Source of the DNA: Arthrobacter sp. AFG20
GTDB taxonomy: Bacteria > Actinomycetota > Actinomycetes > Actinomycetales > Micrococcaceae
DNA: 64,000 bases
Direction of reading: 5' to 3'
Assembly (NCBI RefSeq): GCF_002892795.1
Contig: NZ_PJMC01000008.1
Location: forward strand, 1 to 64,000
Below the pieces are notes generated by a model. It was not told the origin of the DNA, searched no databases, and worked only from the letters and a program-made list of their open reading frames with translations. Positions 26,102 to 34,571 of this stretch are shown here, piece after piece (position 1 is the first letter of the stretch; the number at the start of each line of letters is the position of its first letter). A program made the translations under genes and the position numbers.

Positions 26102-27286
26102 CTATCGGTCCAGGGCGTCCAACGCCTGCTTCAAATCGGCCCAGAGGTCCTCGACGTTTTCGATGCCGACACTCAGGCGCACCAGGTTCTCGGGGACGCT
26201 GACCGGTTCCGCAGCGTGCCGGCGCCGTCGCTCGATGAGCGACTCAACGCCGCCAAGGGAGGTGGCCGGCAGCCACAGGTTCAGGGCACGCACCAGCTTG
26301 TCCGCGGTTTCGGAAGCGCTGAGCCCGCCGGCGGCGGCAACCTGGACGCAGAGGATGGAACCGAAGCCTGTCATCTGGGACTTGGCCAGATCGTGGCCAG
26401 GATCCGACACCAGGCCCGGGAAGCGCACATTCTCCAGGGCCGGGTGTGCGCTGAGACGCTCGGCCAGCACCGCTGCCGACGCCTGGGAACGTTCAATCCG
26501 CAGGGCGAGCGTGCGCAGGCCGCGCAACGCGAGCCACGCTTCGAAGGGACCGGCGATTCCGCCGTGGATGATGCGGTGGTGAAGAAGTGTTTCGCGCAGT
26601 TCCGCGTCAGAGGTCACCAGGGCGCCCAGCACCACGTCGGAGTGGCCGGCCAGGTACTTGGTCACCGAGTGAAGAACGACGTCGGATCCCAGGCTGAGCG
26701 GCTGCTGCACCAGAGGGGTGGAGAAGGTGTTGTCCGTGACGACGACGGCGCCGGCGTCGTGGGCGGCCTGGGTGAGCGCCCGGATGTCCGCGATGCCGAG
26801 CATCGGGTTGGTGGGGCTTTCCAGCCACAGCATGTCCGCCGCCCTGCCTTCCTGCGGCGCTAACTGGGCCCGGACCGCTTCGGTGTCCGCGATGTCCACA
26901 GTGCGGAGCTCGAGGAGGCCTTTTTCCGCCAGCTCGGCGGCCATGACCAGCGAACCGGAATAGCTGTGGGACGGCATCACCAGGACGCCCCCGTTGGGGA
27001 TCAGGGAGAGCGCGGAGCTGACCGCGGCAAGGCCCGAGGAGTACAGCAGGCCTGGCAGCGAGGCGCCCTCGAGCTGGCCGAGGGCCTCTTCGAACGGGTC
27101 CCACGTGGGGTTCGAGTAGCGGCCGTAGCCCCGGTCGCCGTCGTCGAGCGCGCCGGTGCCGAAATAGGTGGAGGAGAGCACGATGGGCGGGTTGACGGGC
27201 GCATCGTGTTCACGGGGCGGACGGCCGGCGGCCACAACCACCGTTTCGGCAGACAGGGATGCGGCATGCTGATCGGAAAGACTCAT
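26102..27286 (-). CDS. Cystathionine gamma-synthase / gamma-lyase family PLP enzyme
   Basis: 394 residues, Cys/Met metabolism PLP-dependent family. The PLP lysine is in HSVTKYLAGHSDVVLGA; DNTFSTPLVQQPL and SYSGSLVMAAELAEKG are characteristic, as is RLSVGIENVEDLWADL near the end. It could be a gamma-synthase in trans-sulfuration or a gamma-lyase; sequence inspection does not decide. ATG 27286 is preferred because TACCCT sits 6 nt upstream and there is no Shine-Dalgarno. It is divergent from tmk. Confidence 0.88.
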   Translation of the reverse strand: MSLSDQHAASLSAETVVVAAGRPPREHDAPVNPPIVLSSTYFGTGALDDGDRGYGRYSNPTWDPFEEALGQLEGASLPGLLYSSGLAAVSSALSLIPNGGVLVMPSHSYSGSLVMAAELAEKGLLELRTVDIADTEAVRAQLAPQEGRAADMLWLESPTNPMLGIADIRALTQAAHDAGAVVVTDNTFSTPLVQQPLSLGSDVVLHSVTKYLAGHSDVVLGALVTSDAELRETLLHHRIIHGGIAGPFEAWLALRGLRTLALRIERSQASAAVLAERLSAHPALENVRFPGLVSDPGHDLAKSQMTGFGSILCVQVAAAGGLSASETADKLVRALNLWLPATSLGGVESLIERRRRHAAEPVSVPENLVRLSVGIENVEDLWADLKQALDALDR

Positions 27287-27292
27287 GGTCAC

Positions 27293-27298
27293 AGGGTA
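27293..27298 (-). promoter_or_regulatory. Candidate -10 element of the trans-sulfuration gene (leaderless)
   Basis: TACCCT on the minus strand ends 6 nt before the ATG at 27286; no ribosome binding site. Confidence 0.35.
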
Positions 27299-27383
27299 CG
27301 TTGGGTGCCCGCCCGCTGGGAAAGCGGCTGCTTCCGGCCGGATGCACAAGCGGGCGCCGGGCATTTTCGTCGGTGGAAATCGG

Positions 27384-27389
27384 TAGGCT
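27384..27389 (+). promoter_or_regulatory. Candidate -10 element of tmk (leaderless)
   Basis: TAGGCT ends 6 nt before the tmk GTG at 27396, the same hexamer and spacing as at nsrR. Confidence 0.4.
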
Positions 27390-27395
27390 GGATAA

Positions 27396-28061
27396 GTGAA
27401 TACGCAGAGCTCCGGACTTTTCATCGCCTTCGAGGGCGGTGACGGTGCCGGCAAGTCAACCCAGGCTGCCCGGCTGGCCGGCTCGCTGGAATCGCGCGGC
27501 CTCACCGTGCTGCGCACCCGGGAACCCGGCGGGACGCCCATCGGCGAGAAGCTCCGTTCGCTGGTGCTGGACCACGGCCACGGCCACATCGACGCCCACA
27601 CCGAAGCCCTGATCTTCGCCGCCTCCCGGGCAGCGCATGCCAGCCAGATCATCAGGCCGGCCCTGGCCCGCGGCGAGGTGGTGCTCACGGACCGCTACAT
27701 CGACTCCTCGGTGGCATACCAGGGCGCCGGCCGCGGCCTTGGCACGGACGCCGTGCGGAGCGTCAATGAGTGGGCCACAGCCGGTCTGCAGCCGGACCTG
27801 ACGGTACTCCTGGATGTCCACCCGGCCGAGGGCCGCAGCCGCCGCACCGCCGGGGATGCTGCCGAGGACCGGCTGGAATCGGAGGCCGACGAATTCCACG
27901 CCCGGATCCGCCGGGCGTTCCTGGACCTCGCCGCGGTCAGGCCGGATAGCTACCTGGTGCTGGAGGCAGGACAGCCCGTCGAGGACATCGCTGGACTGAT
28001 CCTGGCGCGCGTCGAGCAGCTCCTCGCACGAACCGGCGCCGACCGGCAGGGACGGCCATGA
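27396..28061 (+). CDS. tmk: Thymidylate kinase
   Basis: 221 residues, phosphorylating dTMP to dTDP. The P-loop is FEGGDGAGKSTQ; REPGGTPIGEKLR is the DR(x)-type substrate loop region, LTDRYIDSSVAYQG the conserved catalytic DRY motif, and a LID region with Arg-rich SRRTAGDAAEDRLE follows. The start is GTG 27396 with TAGGCT 6 nt upstream, probably leaderless. Its stop overlaps the holB start by 4 bp (ATGA). Confidence 0.96.
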   Translation: MNTQSSGLFIAFEGGDGAGKSTQAARLAGSLESRGLTVLRTREPGGTPIGEKLRSLVLDHGHGHIDAHTEALIFAASRAAHASQIIRPALARGEVVLTDRYIDSSVAYQGAGRGLGTDAVRSVNEWATAGLQPDLTVLLDVHPAEGRSRRTAGDAAEDRLESEADEFHARIRRAFLDLAAVRPDSYLVLEAGQPVEDIAGLILARVEQLLARTGADRQGRP

Positions 28062-29200
28062 CCGTCTGGGACGACCTGCAGGGCCAGCCTGCCGTCGTCG
28101 CCCAGCTGCGGCAGGCCGCCATGGGTGAGGGCCTCACGCACGCCTGGCTGTTCACCGGGCCTCCGGGCTCCGGCCGTTCCAATGCGGCCAAGGCCTTCGC
28201 CGCGGCACTGAACTGCGACCAGGACGACGTCACCATGCGCGGCTGCGGCACCTGCCCGGCGTGCAGGACGATCCTCGGAGAGACGCACGCCGACGTCGTT
28301 TTTGTCCGCACCGAAAACGTGACCATCACCATTAAGGAAGCCCGGGAACTCGTTTCGACCGCCGGCAACCGTCCGTCCTCGGCCCGCTGGCGGATCATCG
28401 TGGTGGAGGACGCGGACCGTATGACAGAACGCACCACCAACGTGCTGCTCAAGGCCATCGAGGAGCCCACCCCCCGCACCATCTGGATGCTGTGCGCCCC
28501 CTCGCCCGCGGACGTCCTGGTGACCATCCGCTCGAGGTGCCGGGCAGTGGCGCTGCGGCTTCCGCCCGCCGCAGACGTGGCGGCCCTGCTGGTGAAGCGC
28601 GACGGCGTGGACCTGGCCCTTGCTGAGCGGGCGGCGCGGGCGGCCCAGAGCCACGTGGGCATTGCCCGCCGTTTGGCCCGGGACAGCGAGGCCCGGGAAC
28701 GGCGCCTGGAGACCGTCCGGTTCCCGCTGGGCCTGCGCGGCATTACGGCCGCCGTGATGATGGCTGATAAACTTGTGAAGATCGCCACCGAGGAGGCCAC
28801 CAGCTCCAATGAGGAGCGCGACGCCGCCGAGAAGGCCGCCCTGCTGGCAACGCTGGGTGCCCCCGAGACCGGGACCCTGCCGCCTGCCATGCGCAGCCAG
28901 GTGAAGCAGCTCGAAGACGATCAAAAGAGGCGGGCAAAGCGTTCCATCACCGATTCACTCGACCGGACGCTGACTGACCTTCTCTCGTTCTACCGGGACG
29001 TTCTGATCATCCAACTGGGGAACGCCGTCGAACTCGTGAACGTTGAACTCAGGAGCGAGCTGGAGGAGTTTGCGCAACGGTCCGGGCCCGAAGTGACACT
29101 CGCCCGGATGGACGCCATCAACAACGCCCGCAAGCGCATCACCACCACCAACGTCGCACCCCTGTTGGCCGTGGAGTCAATGGCCGCGAGCCTGATCTAA
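28058..29200 (+). CDS. holB: DNA polymerase III delta' subunit
   Basis: 380 residues, clamp-loader AAA+ subunit. GPPGSGRSNAAKAF is the Walker A region (Arg replacing Lys, common in delta'), and CGTCPACRTI plus an upstream Cys give the zinc module. IVVEDADRMTERTTNVLLKAIEEP is sensor/Walker B territory, and SRCRAVALRLP follows. Overlap with tmk indicates co-translation, the usual bacterial arrangement. The altered P-loop fits an ATPase-inactive delta' stator. Confidence 0.94.
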   Translation: MTVWDDLQGQPAVVAQLRQAAMGEGLTHAWLFTGPPGSGRSNAAKAFAAALNCDQDDVTMRGCGTCPACRTILGETHADVVFVRTENVTITIKEARELVSTAGNRPSSARWRIIVVEDADRMTERTTNVLLKAIEEPTPRTIWMLCAPSPADVLVTIRSRCRAVALRLPPAADVAALLVKRDGVDLALAERAARAAQSHVGIARRLARDSEARERRLETVRFPLGLRGITAAVMMADKLVKIATEEATSSNEERDAAEKAALLATLGAPETGTLPPAMRSQVKQLEDDQKRRAKRSITDSLDRTLTDLLSFYRDVLIIQLGNAVELVNVELRSELEEFAQRSGPEVTLARMDAINNARKRITTTNVAPLLAVESMAASLI

Positions 29201-29260
29201 GCCACGCACCGCCCGCCCTCTGACTGACCAAGCTGACGCCGCCTACAAGGAGAACACCGC

Positions 29261-30838
29261 ATGATGTCTGCACCGCCCCTGTCCTCGCGACCCCGGACCC
29301 TCGCGGCCGGGATGCGGGCGGCCGGCGCCATGGCGCTGGCCCTGCTGCTGGCCTCGTGCAGTGCCCTTGGCCTGTCCAAGGACGAGTCCTCCCAGGGCGG
29401 CTCCACCGGGCAGGCCGACCCCTCGATAGCGGCGGCCGCGCCCGAAGGGCTGAAGGACTTCTACTCCCAGACGATTGTCTGGAAGCCCTGCGAGGACAAG
29501 CTGCAGTGCGCCAAGGTCAAGGTGCCGGTGGACTACGCGAACCCGGACAGCGACACCATTGAACTCGCTGCCGTGAAGATCGCCAGCACCGGGAACAAGA
29601 AGCAGGGCAGCCTGCTGGTCAACCCCGGCGGACCGGGCGCATCCGGCTACGACTTCGTCAGGGACGCCGGCAACAGTAATTTCTCCGAGGCGGTGCGCGC
29701 CAACTACGACCTCATCGGTTTCGATCCCCGCGGCGTAAAGCGCTCGGCACCCGTCACCTGCCTCACCGACAAGGAACGGGATGAGGCACGGGCAAAGGTC
29801 TACACGCCGGAAACCGACGCCGGACTGGCAGTGCTCCGCGCCGATAACAAGGCCATCGCCGCCAAGTGCGCTGAGCAAACGGGCGCGGTGCTTGGCCACA
29901 TTGACACTGTCAGCGCGGCCAAGGACATGGACGTCCTCCGCGCCGTACTCAACGACTCCAAACTCAACTACATGGGTTTTTCGTACGGCACTTTCCTGGG
30001 CTCCACCTACGCGTCGCTCTTCCCGGACAATGTCGGGCGCATGGTCCTCGACGGCGCCATCGATCCGTCCCTCAGCGCTGAGGAGCTGACTCTGGGCCAG
30101 GCCCGGGCCTTCGAGAAGGCGCTGCGCGCCTACGTGGAACATTGCCTCGGGGAGGAGGGGTGCCCCCTGAGCGGAACGGCCGACGACGGCCTCCAGCAGA
30201 TCCGCGACCTCATCAACTCCGTGATCCAGACTCCGCGTACGGCCAAGGACGGCCGGCTGGTGGCCGGCAATGCCTTCGTCAGCGGCATCGTCGTTCCGCT
30301 GTACGCCAACGAAAGCTGGCCAGCTCTGACGCAGGCACTGGACGCGGCCATGAAGGGTGACGTCAGCCCCATGCTTCGCCTGGCCGACCTGGGCTCGAAC
30401 CGGTCCCCCAATGGCAAATACACGTCCAACACGGCTCTTGCCTTCGGCGCCATCAACTGCCTGGACTACCCCACGAGCAGCGATCCCGCGGCCATGCGTG
30501 CCGAGGAGCAGCGTCTTCGTAAGGCCTCCCCCACGCTGGGCTACTTCTTTGCCTACGGCGGGGCGAACTGCGCGGACTGGCCGTACAAGAACGTCCGGAC
30601 CCCCTCCGCCGTCAAGTACAGCGGCTCCGCACCGATCGTCGTCGTAGGTACCACTGGCGACCCGGCAACGCCGGTGGAGTGGGCGAGCGAACTGCGGAAG
30701 CAGCTGGGCAACGCGTCTCTTCTCACCTTCAAGGGTGAGGGCCACACCGCCTATGGCCGGTCCAACACCTGCATCACCAGCGCCGTGGACAAGTACCTCG
30801 TGGACGGCAAGGAGCCGGCGGACAACACCGTCTGCTGA
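29261..30838 (+). CDS. Secreted alpha/beta-hydrolase, tripeptidyl aminopeptidase (TAP) family
   Basis: 525 residues. A lipoprotein-type signal peptide ends LLLASCSAL (Cys near residue 32). LVNPGGPGASGYDFV is the oxyanion-loop region, YMGFSYGTFLGSTYA holds the nucleophile Ser, VVGTTGDPATPVEWA the catalytic Asp, and KGEGHTAYG the His, followed by the TAP-like C-terminal domain with SAVDKYLVDGK. It would cleave peptides outside the membrane. AAGGAG lies 8 nt before ATG 29261. It is monocistronic, convergent with the HAD gene at 8 bp. Confidence 0.9.
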   Translation: MMSAPPLSSRPRTLAAGMRAAGAMALALLLASCSALGLSKDESSQGGSTGQADPSIAAAAPEGLKDFYSQTIVWKPCEDKLQCAKVKVPVDYANPDSDTIELAAVKIASTGNKKQGSLLVNPGGPGASGYDFVRDAGNSNFSEAVRANYDLIGFDPRGVKRSAPVTCLTDKERDEARAKVYTPETDAGLAVLRADNKAIAAKCAEQTGAVLGHIDTVSAAKDMDVLRAVLNDSKLNYMGFSYGTFLGSTYASLFPDNVGRMVLDGAIDPSLSAEELTLGQARAFEKALRAYVEHCLGEEGCPLSGTADDGLQQIRDLINSVIQTPRTAKDGRLVAGNAFVSGIVVPLYANESWPALTQALDAAMKGDVSPMLRLADLGSNRSPNGKYTSNTALAFGAINCLDYPTSSDPAAMRAEEQRLRKASPTLGYFFAYGGANCADWPYKNVRTPSAVKYSGSAPIVVVGTTGDPATPVEWASELRKQLGNASLLTFKGEGHTAYGRSNTCITSAVDKYLVDGKEPADNTVC

Positions 30839-30846
30839 CCCGAGCC

Positions 30847-31614
30847 TCAGAGCCGGGAAGCGCGCCGCTCCAGGAGTGCGGGGAAATCCTTGATCGAGGG
30901 CACGACGTCGGTGGCACCGGCGCCGCGAAGCGCCGCCTCGGAGTGCGACCCGGTCAGCACGCCGGCAGCCACGGAAGCCCCGGCGCGCAGGCCGCAATGG
31001 ATGTCCGCGGCGGAGTGCCCCACCACGGCGACCTTCCGGACGTCGTCAATGTCGAGGGCCAGGACCGCTGTCAGCACCATGTCCGGGAACGGCCTGCCTC
31101 TGCCGGCGTCCGCGGGGCACAGGCTGAGGTCCGCCACGCCCATCCAGCCCAGCGATTCGAGCACCATGTTTTGCGTGTGGCGCCCGAAGCCGGTAGCCAG
31201 GCAGACCTTGATGCCGGCGTCCCGGAGCCAGCCGATGGTGTCCTCGGCCCCCGGGACGGCCCGGACTCCGGTGTCGGCGATGAGTTCGTCGCAGTTCAGC
31301 TCGAAGCCCCTGTTGGCGCTTGCGGCCGCTTGGGGGTCGTCGAACAGTTCGGCGAAAACCGTCATGCGGGAGATGCCGGAACGCTGCCGCGCGTAGTGCA
31401 GCATGTCTTCAAAACGGGCAGAGCCGGCCGGGACTCCCTGCTCCACCAGTGTGCGGGACATCGCGCGGTCCATGAGCCCGCCGTCGTACACGGTTGTTCC
31501 CACCATGGCCAGCACCGCCAGGCGGACGGGCTGGCCATGGTCCGCCGCGTCCGCGTCCGCCGAAAGGGCTGTGCGTACTGCGCTGCCCGTTGAGATTGCG
31601 CTGTCTGGTGCCAT
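30847..31614 (-). CDS. Phosphonatase-like HAD protein lacking catalytic aspartates
   Basis: 255 residues of the phosphonoacetaldehyde hydrolase-like HAD subfamily: cap domain near residues 40-110, motif II in VCLATGFGRH, Arg in AGRGRPFPDMV. Motif I reads LAVLAMVGTTVYDGG where the family has LDMAGTTV, so the nucleophile Asp is Ala (codon GCC at 31507-31509 reversed; GAC would restore it). Motif IV reads VVGHSAAD where GD is expected. Both losses argue against phosphatase activity while the fold is intact. AAAGGAG lies 7 nt before ATG 31614. A binding or regulatory role is possible, but function is unknown. Confidence 0.8.
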   Translation of the reverse strand: MAPDSAISTGSAVRTALSADADAADHGQPVRLAVLAMVGTTVYDGGLMDRAMSRTLVEQGVPAGSARFEDMLHYARQRSGISRMTVFAELFDDPQAAASANRGFELNCDELIADTGVRAVPGAEDTIGWLRDAGIKVCLATGFGRHTQNMVLESLGWMGVADLSLCPADAGRGRPFPDMVLTAVLALDIDDVRKVAVVGHSAADIHCGLRAGASVAAGVLTGSHSEAALRGAGATDVVPSIKDFPALLERRASRL

Positions 31615-31763
31615 GGTCGAGCTCCTTTGCCGCTGGTGCGCAGGCATGTTGCGCCACACTGTCGGATCCAGCATCCCCGACGTTGCTGTGGGTGGCTTGA
31701 ACCGGATCCAACGGCGGAATGAACGTCCTGCCAACGTCAATCGCAGCCCGCGGGTCGCTCATT

Positions 31764-31790
31764 TTGACCCGGACACGGGGACTCTATTAC
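31764..31790 (+). promoter_or_regulatory. Candidate tRNA-Thr promoter
   Basis: TTGACC (31764-31769) and TATTAC (31785-31790) with a 15-bp spacer lie about 50 bp before the tRNA. The -10 region also reads TTACAG at 17 bp, so exact assignment is uncertain. Confidence 0.45.
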
Positions 31791-31838
31791 AGTTGTCTCT
31801 TGCATGAACCGGCCGGTTTCCCGGCTGATTGGTGCGGT

Positions 31839-31911
31839 GCTTCCTTAGCTCAGTCGGTAGAGCGTTTCACTCGTAATGAAAAGGTCATCAGTTCGATTCT
31901 GATAGGAAGCT
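31839..31911 (+). tRNA. tRNA-Thr (anticodon CGU)
   Basis: 73-nt cloverleaf. Acceptor arms GCTTCCT (31839-31845) and AGGAAGC (31904-31910) pair fully with discriminator T at 31911. The anticodon arm TTTCACTCGTAATGAAA shows anticodon CGT, and the T-arm contains GTTCGATTC. CCA is not encoded. A T-rich terminator follows. Confidence 0.96.
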
Positions 31912-31918
31912 CGGGAAG

Positions 31919-31962
31919 AACCCCGTATTGTCGCTCGTTCGGCGGCGGTACGGGGTTTTTTG
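31919..31962 (+). terminator. Intrinsic terminator after tRNA-Thr
   Basis: AACCCCGTA (31919-31927) and TACGGGGTT (31949-31957) form a 9-bp stem, followed by a T-run (positions 31956-31961). Confidence 0.88.
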
Positions 31963-32570
31963 CTGGTTTCGCCCGGAGGTGCCGATAGGTCCCGGGCACA
32001 CTTTGACCTGGATTGAGCAAAAGCGGTGCGCCCGCGTCAGCTGGGCGCCGGGTGCGCATCGACGCGTTCTCAAGGCTCTCCCCGAGTACCGGGCGGCGGG
32101 AAAACGGCGGCAGCAGCTCCTGCCCGGCGGCTTCAGCTGATCCGTCCGGCCGCTTTTCCGAAGCCTCACTGAATTCGGGGAGTGCTCGCGTCATGGGACC
32201 CTCGGCCGAGGGGTTTTTCAGGAACCATTCGGGTGATGAACCATGTGCCGGAACCATGTGCCGGGTTTGTAGCTCCAGGAGTAGTTCCGGCCCTCCCAAG
32301 CGGCTCCGGGGGGGGCAGCTCCCAACCCTACGCCGACCATGATCCACCCAGGCAAAGCCAGCCCGGGCCAGGTTTCTTGAGCCAATATTGATGGGTTTTC
32401 GGGGAGGCCTTGAGTCAGCGAAGGCAGAGTGTTCGTTACCGGCACGGAAGACCGGTCATACGAAGTCCGCAGGCGGCCCCTCCCGCGCCAACAAATAACC
32501 CACACACGTCCCCTCCGTCGTCTGGCCCCAGAACCGCGGCGGAGGGGGCCCCTCCGTAAGGCAGCACGCC
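31963..32570. other. Gene-poor spacer after tRNA-Thr
   Basis: About 600 bp in which no reading frame looks coding; both-strand frames here have no recognisable domain and atypical composition. It holds a compact terminator-like hairpin (32199-32217) and a perfect tandem duplication of GAACCATGTGCCG (32238-32263). It leads into the STAS remnant. It may be decayed coding sequence or contain a small RNA. Confidence 0.5.
32199..32217 (+). terminator. Orphan terminator-like hairpin
   Basis: CCCTCGG (32199-32205) followed directly by CCGAGGG (32206-32212) and GTTTTT. No annotated plus-strand gene ends just before it, so it may end a small RNA or a decayed gene. Confidence 0.5.
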
Positions 32571-32719
32571 ATGACAGCAGCAGCAACGCCGGCGTGCAAG
32601 GTACCCGGCAAGGCGGTCCCCGTCAAAAGCCAGCCGCGGCTGGTGCCGCACGGGGACATCGACTTCACCTCCCGGAGCTGCGGGAAGCCGTCGCGGACTG
32701 CCGGCGCCTTGACGACTAG
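32571..32719 (+). pseudogene. Frameshifted remnant of a STAS-domain (anti-anti-sigma type) protein
   Basis: Frame one reads ATG at 32571 through PRLVPHGDIDFT; after loss of one base near 32669 the next frame continues LPELREAVADCRRLDD and stops at 32719. Together they give the opening strand and helix of a STAS domain (typical: GDIDF...LPELR). The rest of the domain, including the phosphorylatable Ser region, is absent. The stop overlaps the end of the convergent lipoprotein gene. It is probably non-functional; identification rests on about 40 residues. Confidence 0.4.
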
Positions 32720-33714
32720 GTGGGCGCGCACGCCGCCGTCACAAAGTCGTAGATCTGCCCACGCAGCGCCGTGCCGGCTGCGATCTTCAATTGCCCCTCG
32801 CGTTCTCCCACACTCACGTGAAGGGGCAGCAGCGTGCCCACCTTGTCTTCGGCGATGGCATGCGGATCGCAGCGGGCAGGCCGGATCCGCAGGTGCAGTT
32901 CAGAGCGCGGGGCGCCCTGCACGATGCGGACGTTCCGCGGCCACGGCTCGTCCGCCGGCGCGGCAATCAGGGTGGTCCCGTCGATGCTCGCGATGGTCAT
33001 CGGCCCTTTGGCCGTGCCCGCACCGTCCGCTTCCTTCGGAGTGATGACCAGCCGGACGACGGCGGTGCGGGAGTCCGGCGCAACCTCAAGTCTGCGGTCC
33101 AGGACGATGTCCGCCACGGCGGCCGCCTCCGCCGCCAGGCACAGCTCCATGTTGTTCCGCTCCAGGACCCCGAAGGGGTCGACGGCGACGGGGGCCACCT
33201 CCTGCACTCCGCCCTGCCCGGGTTCCGAATATCGCACGGTGGCGACCGGCTGCTGAATGGTTGATTTATGCGACGATGACTGCTGCGCGGTCGATTGGCC
33301 CCGGCCGCAGACCGGAGCCGGCAGCCTGGCTGGAAGGCTCTTGGGCTGGCCGGGAGGCAGCTCGAGGCTTCCGCCTGTTGGCTCCCACAGGATGTCCCCG
33401 TGGAACAGTGGCGACGCCAATTGCGCCGCGGCCACCGTCAGGGGGCCGCCGGATACGTTGGTGAGCAGGAGCTGGATGGCCTGCTTCCCGTACTGGTCTC
33501 GTGACTGGTTCACCTCCACCGTTATCGGCAGCGGTCCAGCAGACTCCAGTGGCTCGGGCGCGGTGCAGCCCGCGAGCGGAGGGACCGCCGTCGACATGGC
33601 AACCGCCGCCAGAACAGTCAGCCAGCGGCGTCCGCGCGCAGGCGACTTCTGCGCAGCGAAGCCCTGCGCGGAAGGGCACGGGCCGTGGACCTGTTGTTCA
33701 CGCAACGGGTCCAC
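32716..33714 (-). CDS. Predicted lipoprotein of unknown function
   Basis: About 332 residues. After an Arg-rich start the signal sequence WLTVLAAVAMSTAVPPLAGC ends in a lipobox Cys near residue 40. The mature part alternates beta-like segments (ITVEVNQSRDQYGKQAIQLLL, VRYSEPGQGGVQEVAPVAVD) and contains several Cys (near CGRGQ, ELCLAAE, PARCDPH, TAACAPT). No family is recognised. GTG 33714 keeps the gene clear of the SRPBCC stop at 33728; a TTG at 33705 is an alternative and no good ribosome binding site is visible, so the start is uncertain. Confidence 0.65.
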   Translation of the reverse strand: MDPLREQQVHGPCPSAQGFAAQKSPARGRRWLTVLAAVAMSTAVPPLAGCTAPEPLESAGPLPITVEVNQSRDQYGKQAIQLLLTNVSGGPLTVAAAQLASPLFHGDILWEPTGGSLELPPGQPKSLPARLPAPVCGRGQSTAQQSSSHKSTIQQPVATVRYSEPGQGGVQEVAPVAVDPFGVLERNNMELCLAAEAAAVADIVLDRRLEVAPDSRTAVVRLVITPKEADGAGTAKGPMTIASIDGTTLIAAPADEPWPRNVRIVQGAPRSELHLRIRPARCDPHAIAEDKVGTLLPLHVSVGEREGQLKIAAGTALRGQIYDFVTAACAPT

Positions 33715-33727
33715 GGCGCGAGGTTTT

Positions 33728-34201
33728 CTAGAACTGCCCGGTGGGACCGCTGTCCTGGACTTCGCCGCGCCAGCCACCGGTTTCCGCGCCGCGTAACTCG
33801 ATGAAGTCCTTGAATTTCCGCATGTCGGCCTTGACCTGCATGTCGTCAATCTTTAGAGCCGCACCTGCTTTCTCCGTGACGGTTTCCGGCGCCCATTCGA
33901 AGTGGACCTTCACCTTCGTGTGATTGGCATCCAAGGGCGTGAACCTGATGATGCCGGCATGGGACTTGCCGTCGGTGCTGCGCCAGGCGATCCGATCATC
34001 AGGCTCCTGGTCAACTATCTCCGTATCAAATTCCCGCTTCACACCGCCGACCTTCGTGACCCAGTGATTGGTGGTGTTGCTCAGCTGGGTTACGGATTCC
34101 ACGCCGGACATGAACTGCGGAAATGATTCGAACTGCGTCCACTGGTTGTAGGCCGTATGGACCGGAACTGCGACATCAACGGTCTCTTCAACAGTTTCCA
34201 T
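33728..34201 (-). CDS. SRPBCC-family protein (START-like lipid/ligand-binding fold)
   Basis: 157 residues. The family features are the N-terminal strand VEETVDVAVPVHTAYNQWTQF with FPQFMSGVESV, the central WRSTDGKSHAGIIRFTPL and VKVHFEWAP, and a long C-terminal helix. Such proteins bind hydrophobic ligands or act as cyclases, and often accompany stress-response genes. GGAGGA lies just before ATG 34201, so the start is firm. The downstream lipoprotein may be in the same transcript. Ligand unknown. Confidence 0.85.
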   Translation of the reverse strand: METVEETVDVAVPVHTAYNQWTQFESFPQFMSGVESVTQLSNTTNHWVTKVGGVKREFDTEIVDQEPDDRIAWRSTDGKSHAGIIRFTPLDANHTKVKVHFEWAPETVTEKAGAALKIDDMQVKADMRKFKDFIELRGAETGGWRGEVQDSGPTGQF

Positions 34202-34331
34202 CTGCTTCCTCCTGTCATAACGGGCGGCCCGATTTCGGGCCCGCGGCAGCCGCCATCATCCTCCACAGCAACCGCCACCTGAACGGTAGGTCCGGCGGCT
34301 TCCTGTGTCCAGACCCCGCAGGTGATTGGGA

Positions 34332-34571
34332 TCAGGGACTGCCGGCTGCGCTGCCGGCGGTGACCAGGAGGTCCCCGACCTGGCACTCCAGGACGTCACA
34401 GATGGCCACCAGGGTGGAGAACCTGATCGCCCTTGCCCTGTCGTTTTTCAGCACCGACAGGTTTACCAGGCTGACGCCGACCCGCTTGCTCAGTTCGGTC
34501 AGGGTCATCCCGCGGTCTGCCAGCAGCTCGTCGAGCCGGCAATGGATTCCTGAGGTTTCGTCCGCCGGCAT
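34332..34571 (-). CDS. XRE/Cro-type HTH regulator (YozG-like)
   Basis: 79 residues, a single helix-turn-helix: LDELLADRGMTLTELSKRVGVSLVNLSVLKND, followed by FSTLVAICDVLECQVGDLLV. This compact type pairs with DUF2975 membrane proteins. Its ATG shares one base with the TGA of the upstream DUF2975 gene (34571), so translation is coupled. It probably represses its own operon through the symmetric site at 35217-35251; this is inferred. Confidence 0.87.
   Translation of the reverse strand: MPADETSGIHCRLDELLADRGMTLTELSKRVGVSLVNLSVLKNDRARAIRFSTLVAICDVLECQVGDLLVTAGSAAGSP

Noticed and set aside
27287..27395. SAM riboswitch for the trans-sulfuration gene
   Set aside because: The divergent space to tmk is only about 110 bp, shows no SAM-box core and the mRNA appears leaderless.
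31850..32347. 165-residue minus-strand frame across tRNA-Thr
   Set aside because: It passes through the tRNA and its terminator and has no domain or ribosome binding site.
31800..32720. Integrated element using tRNA-Thr as attachment site
   Set aside because: No integrase gene and no repeat of the tRNA 3' end seen in the window.
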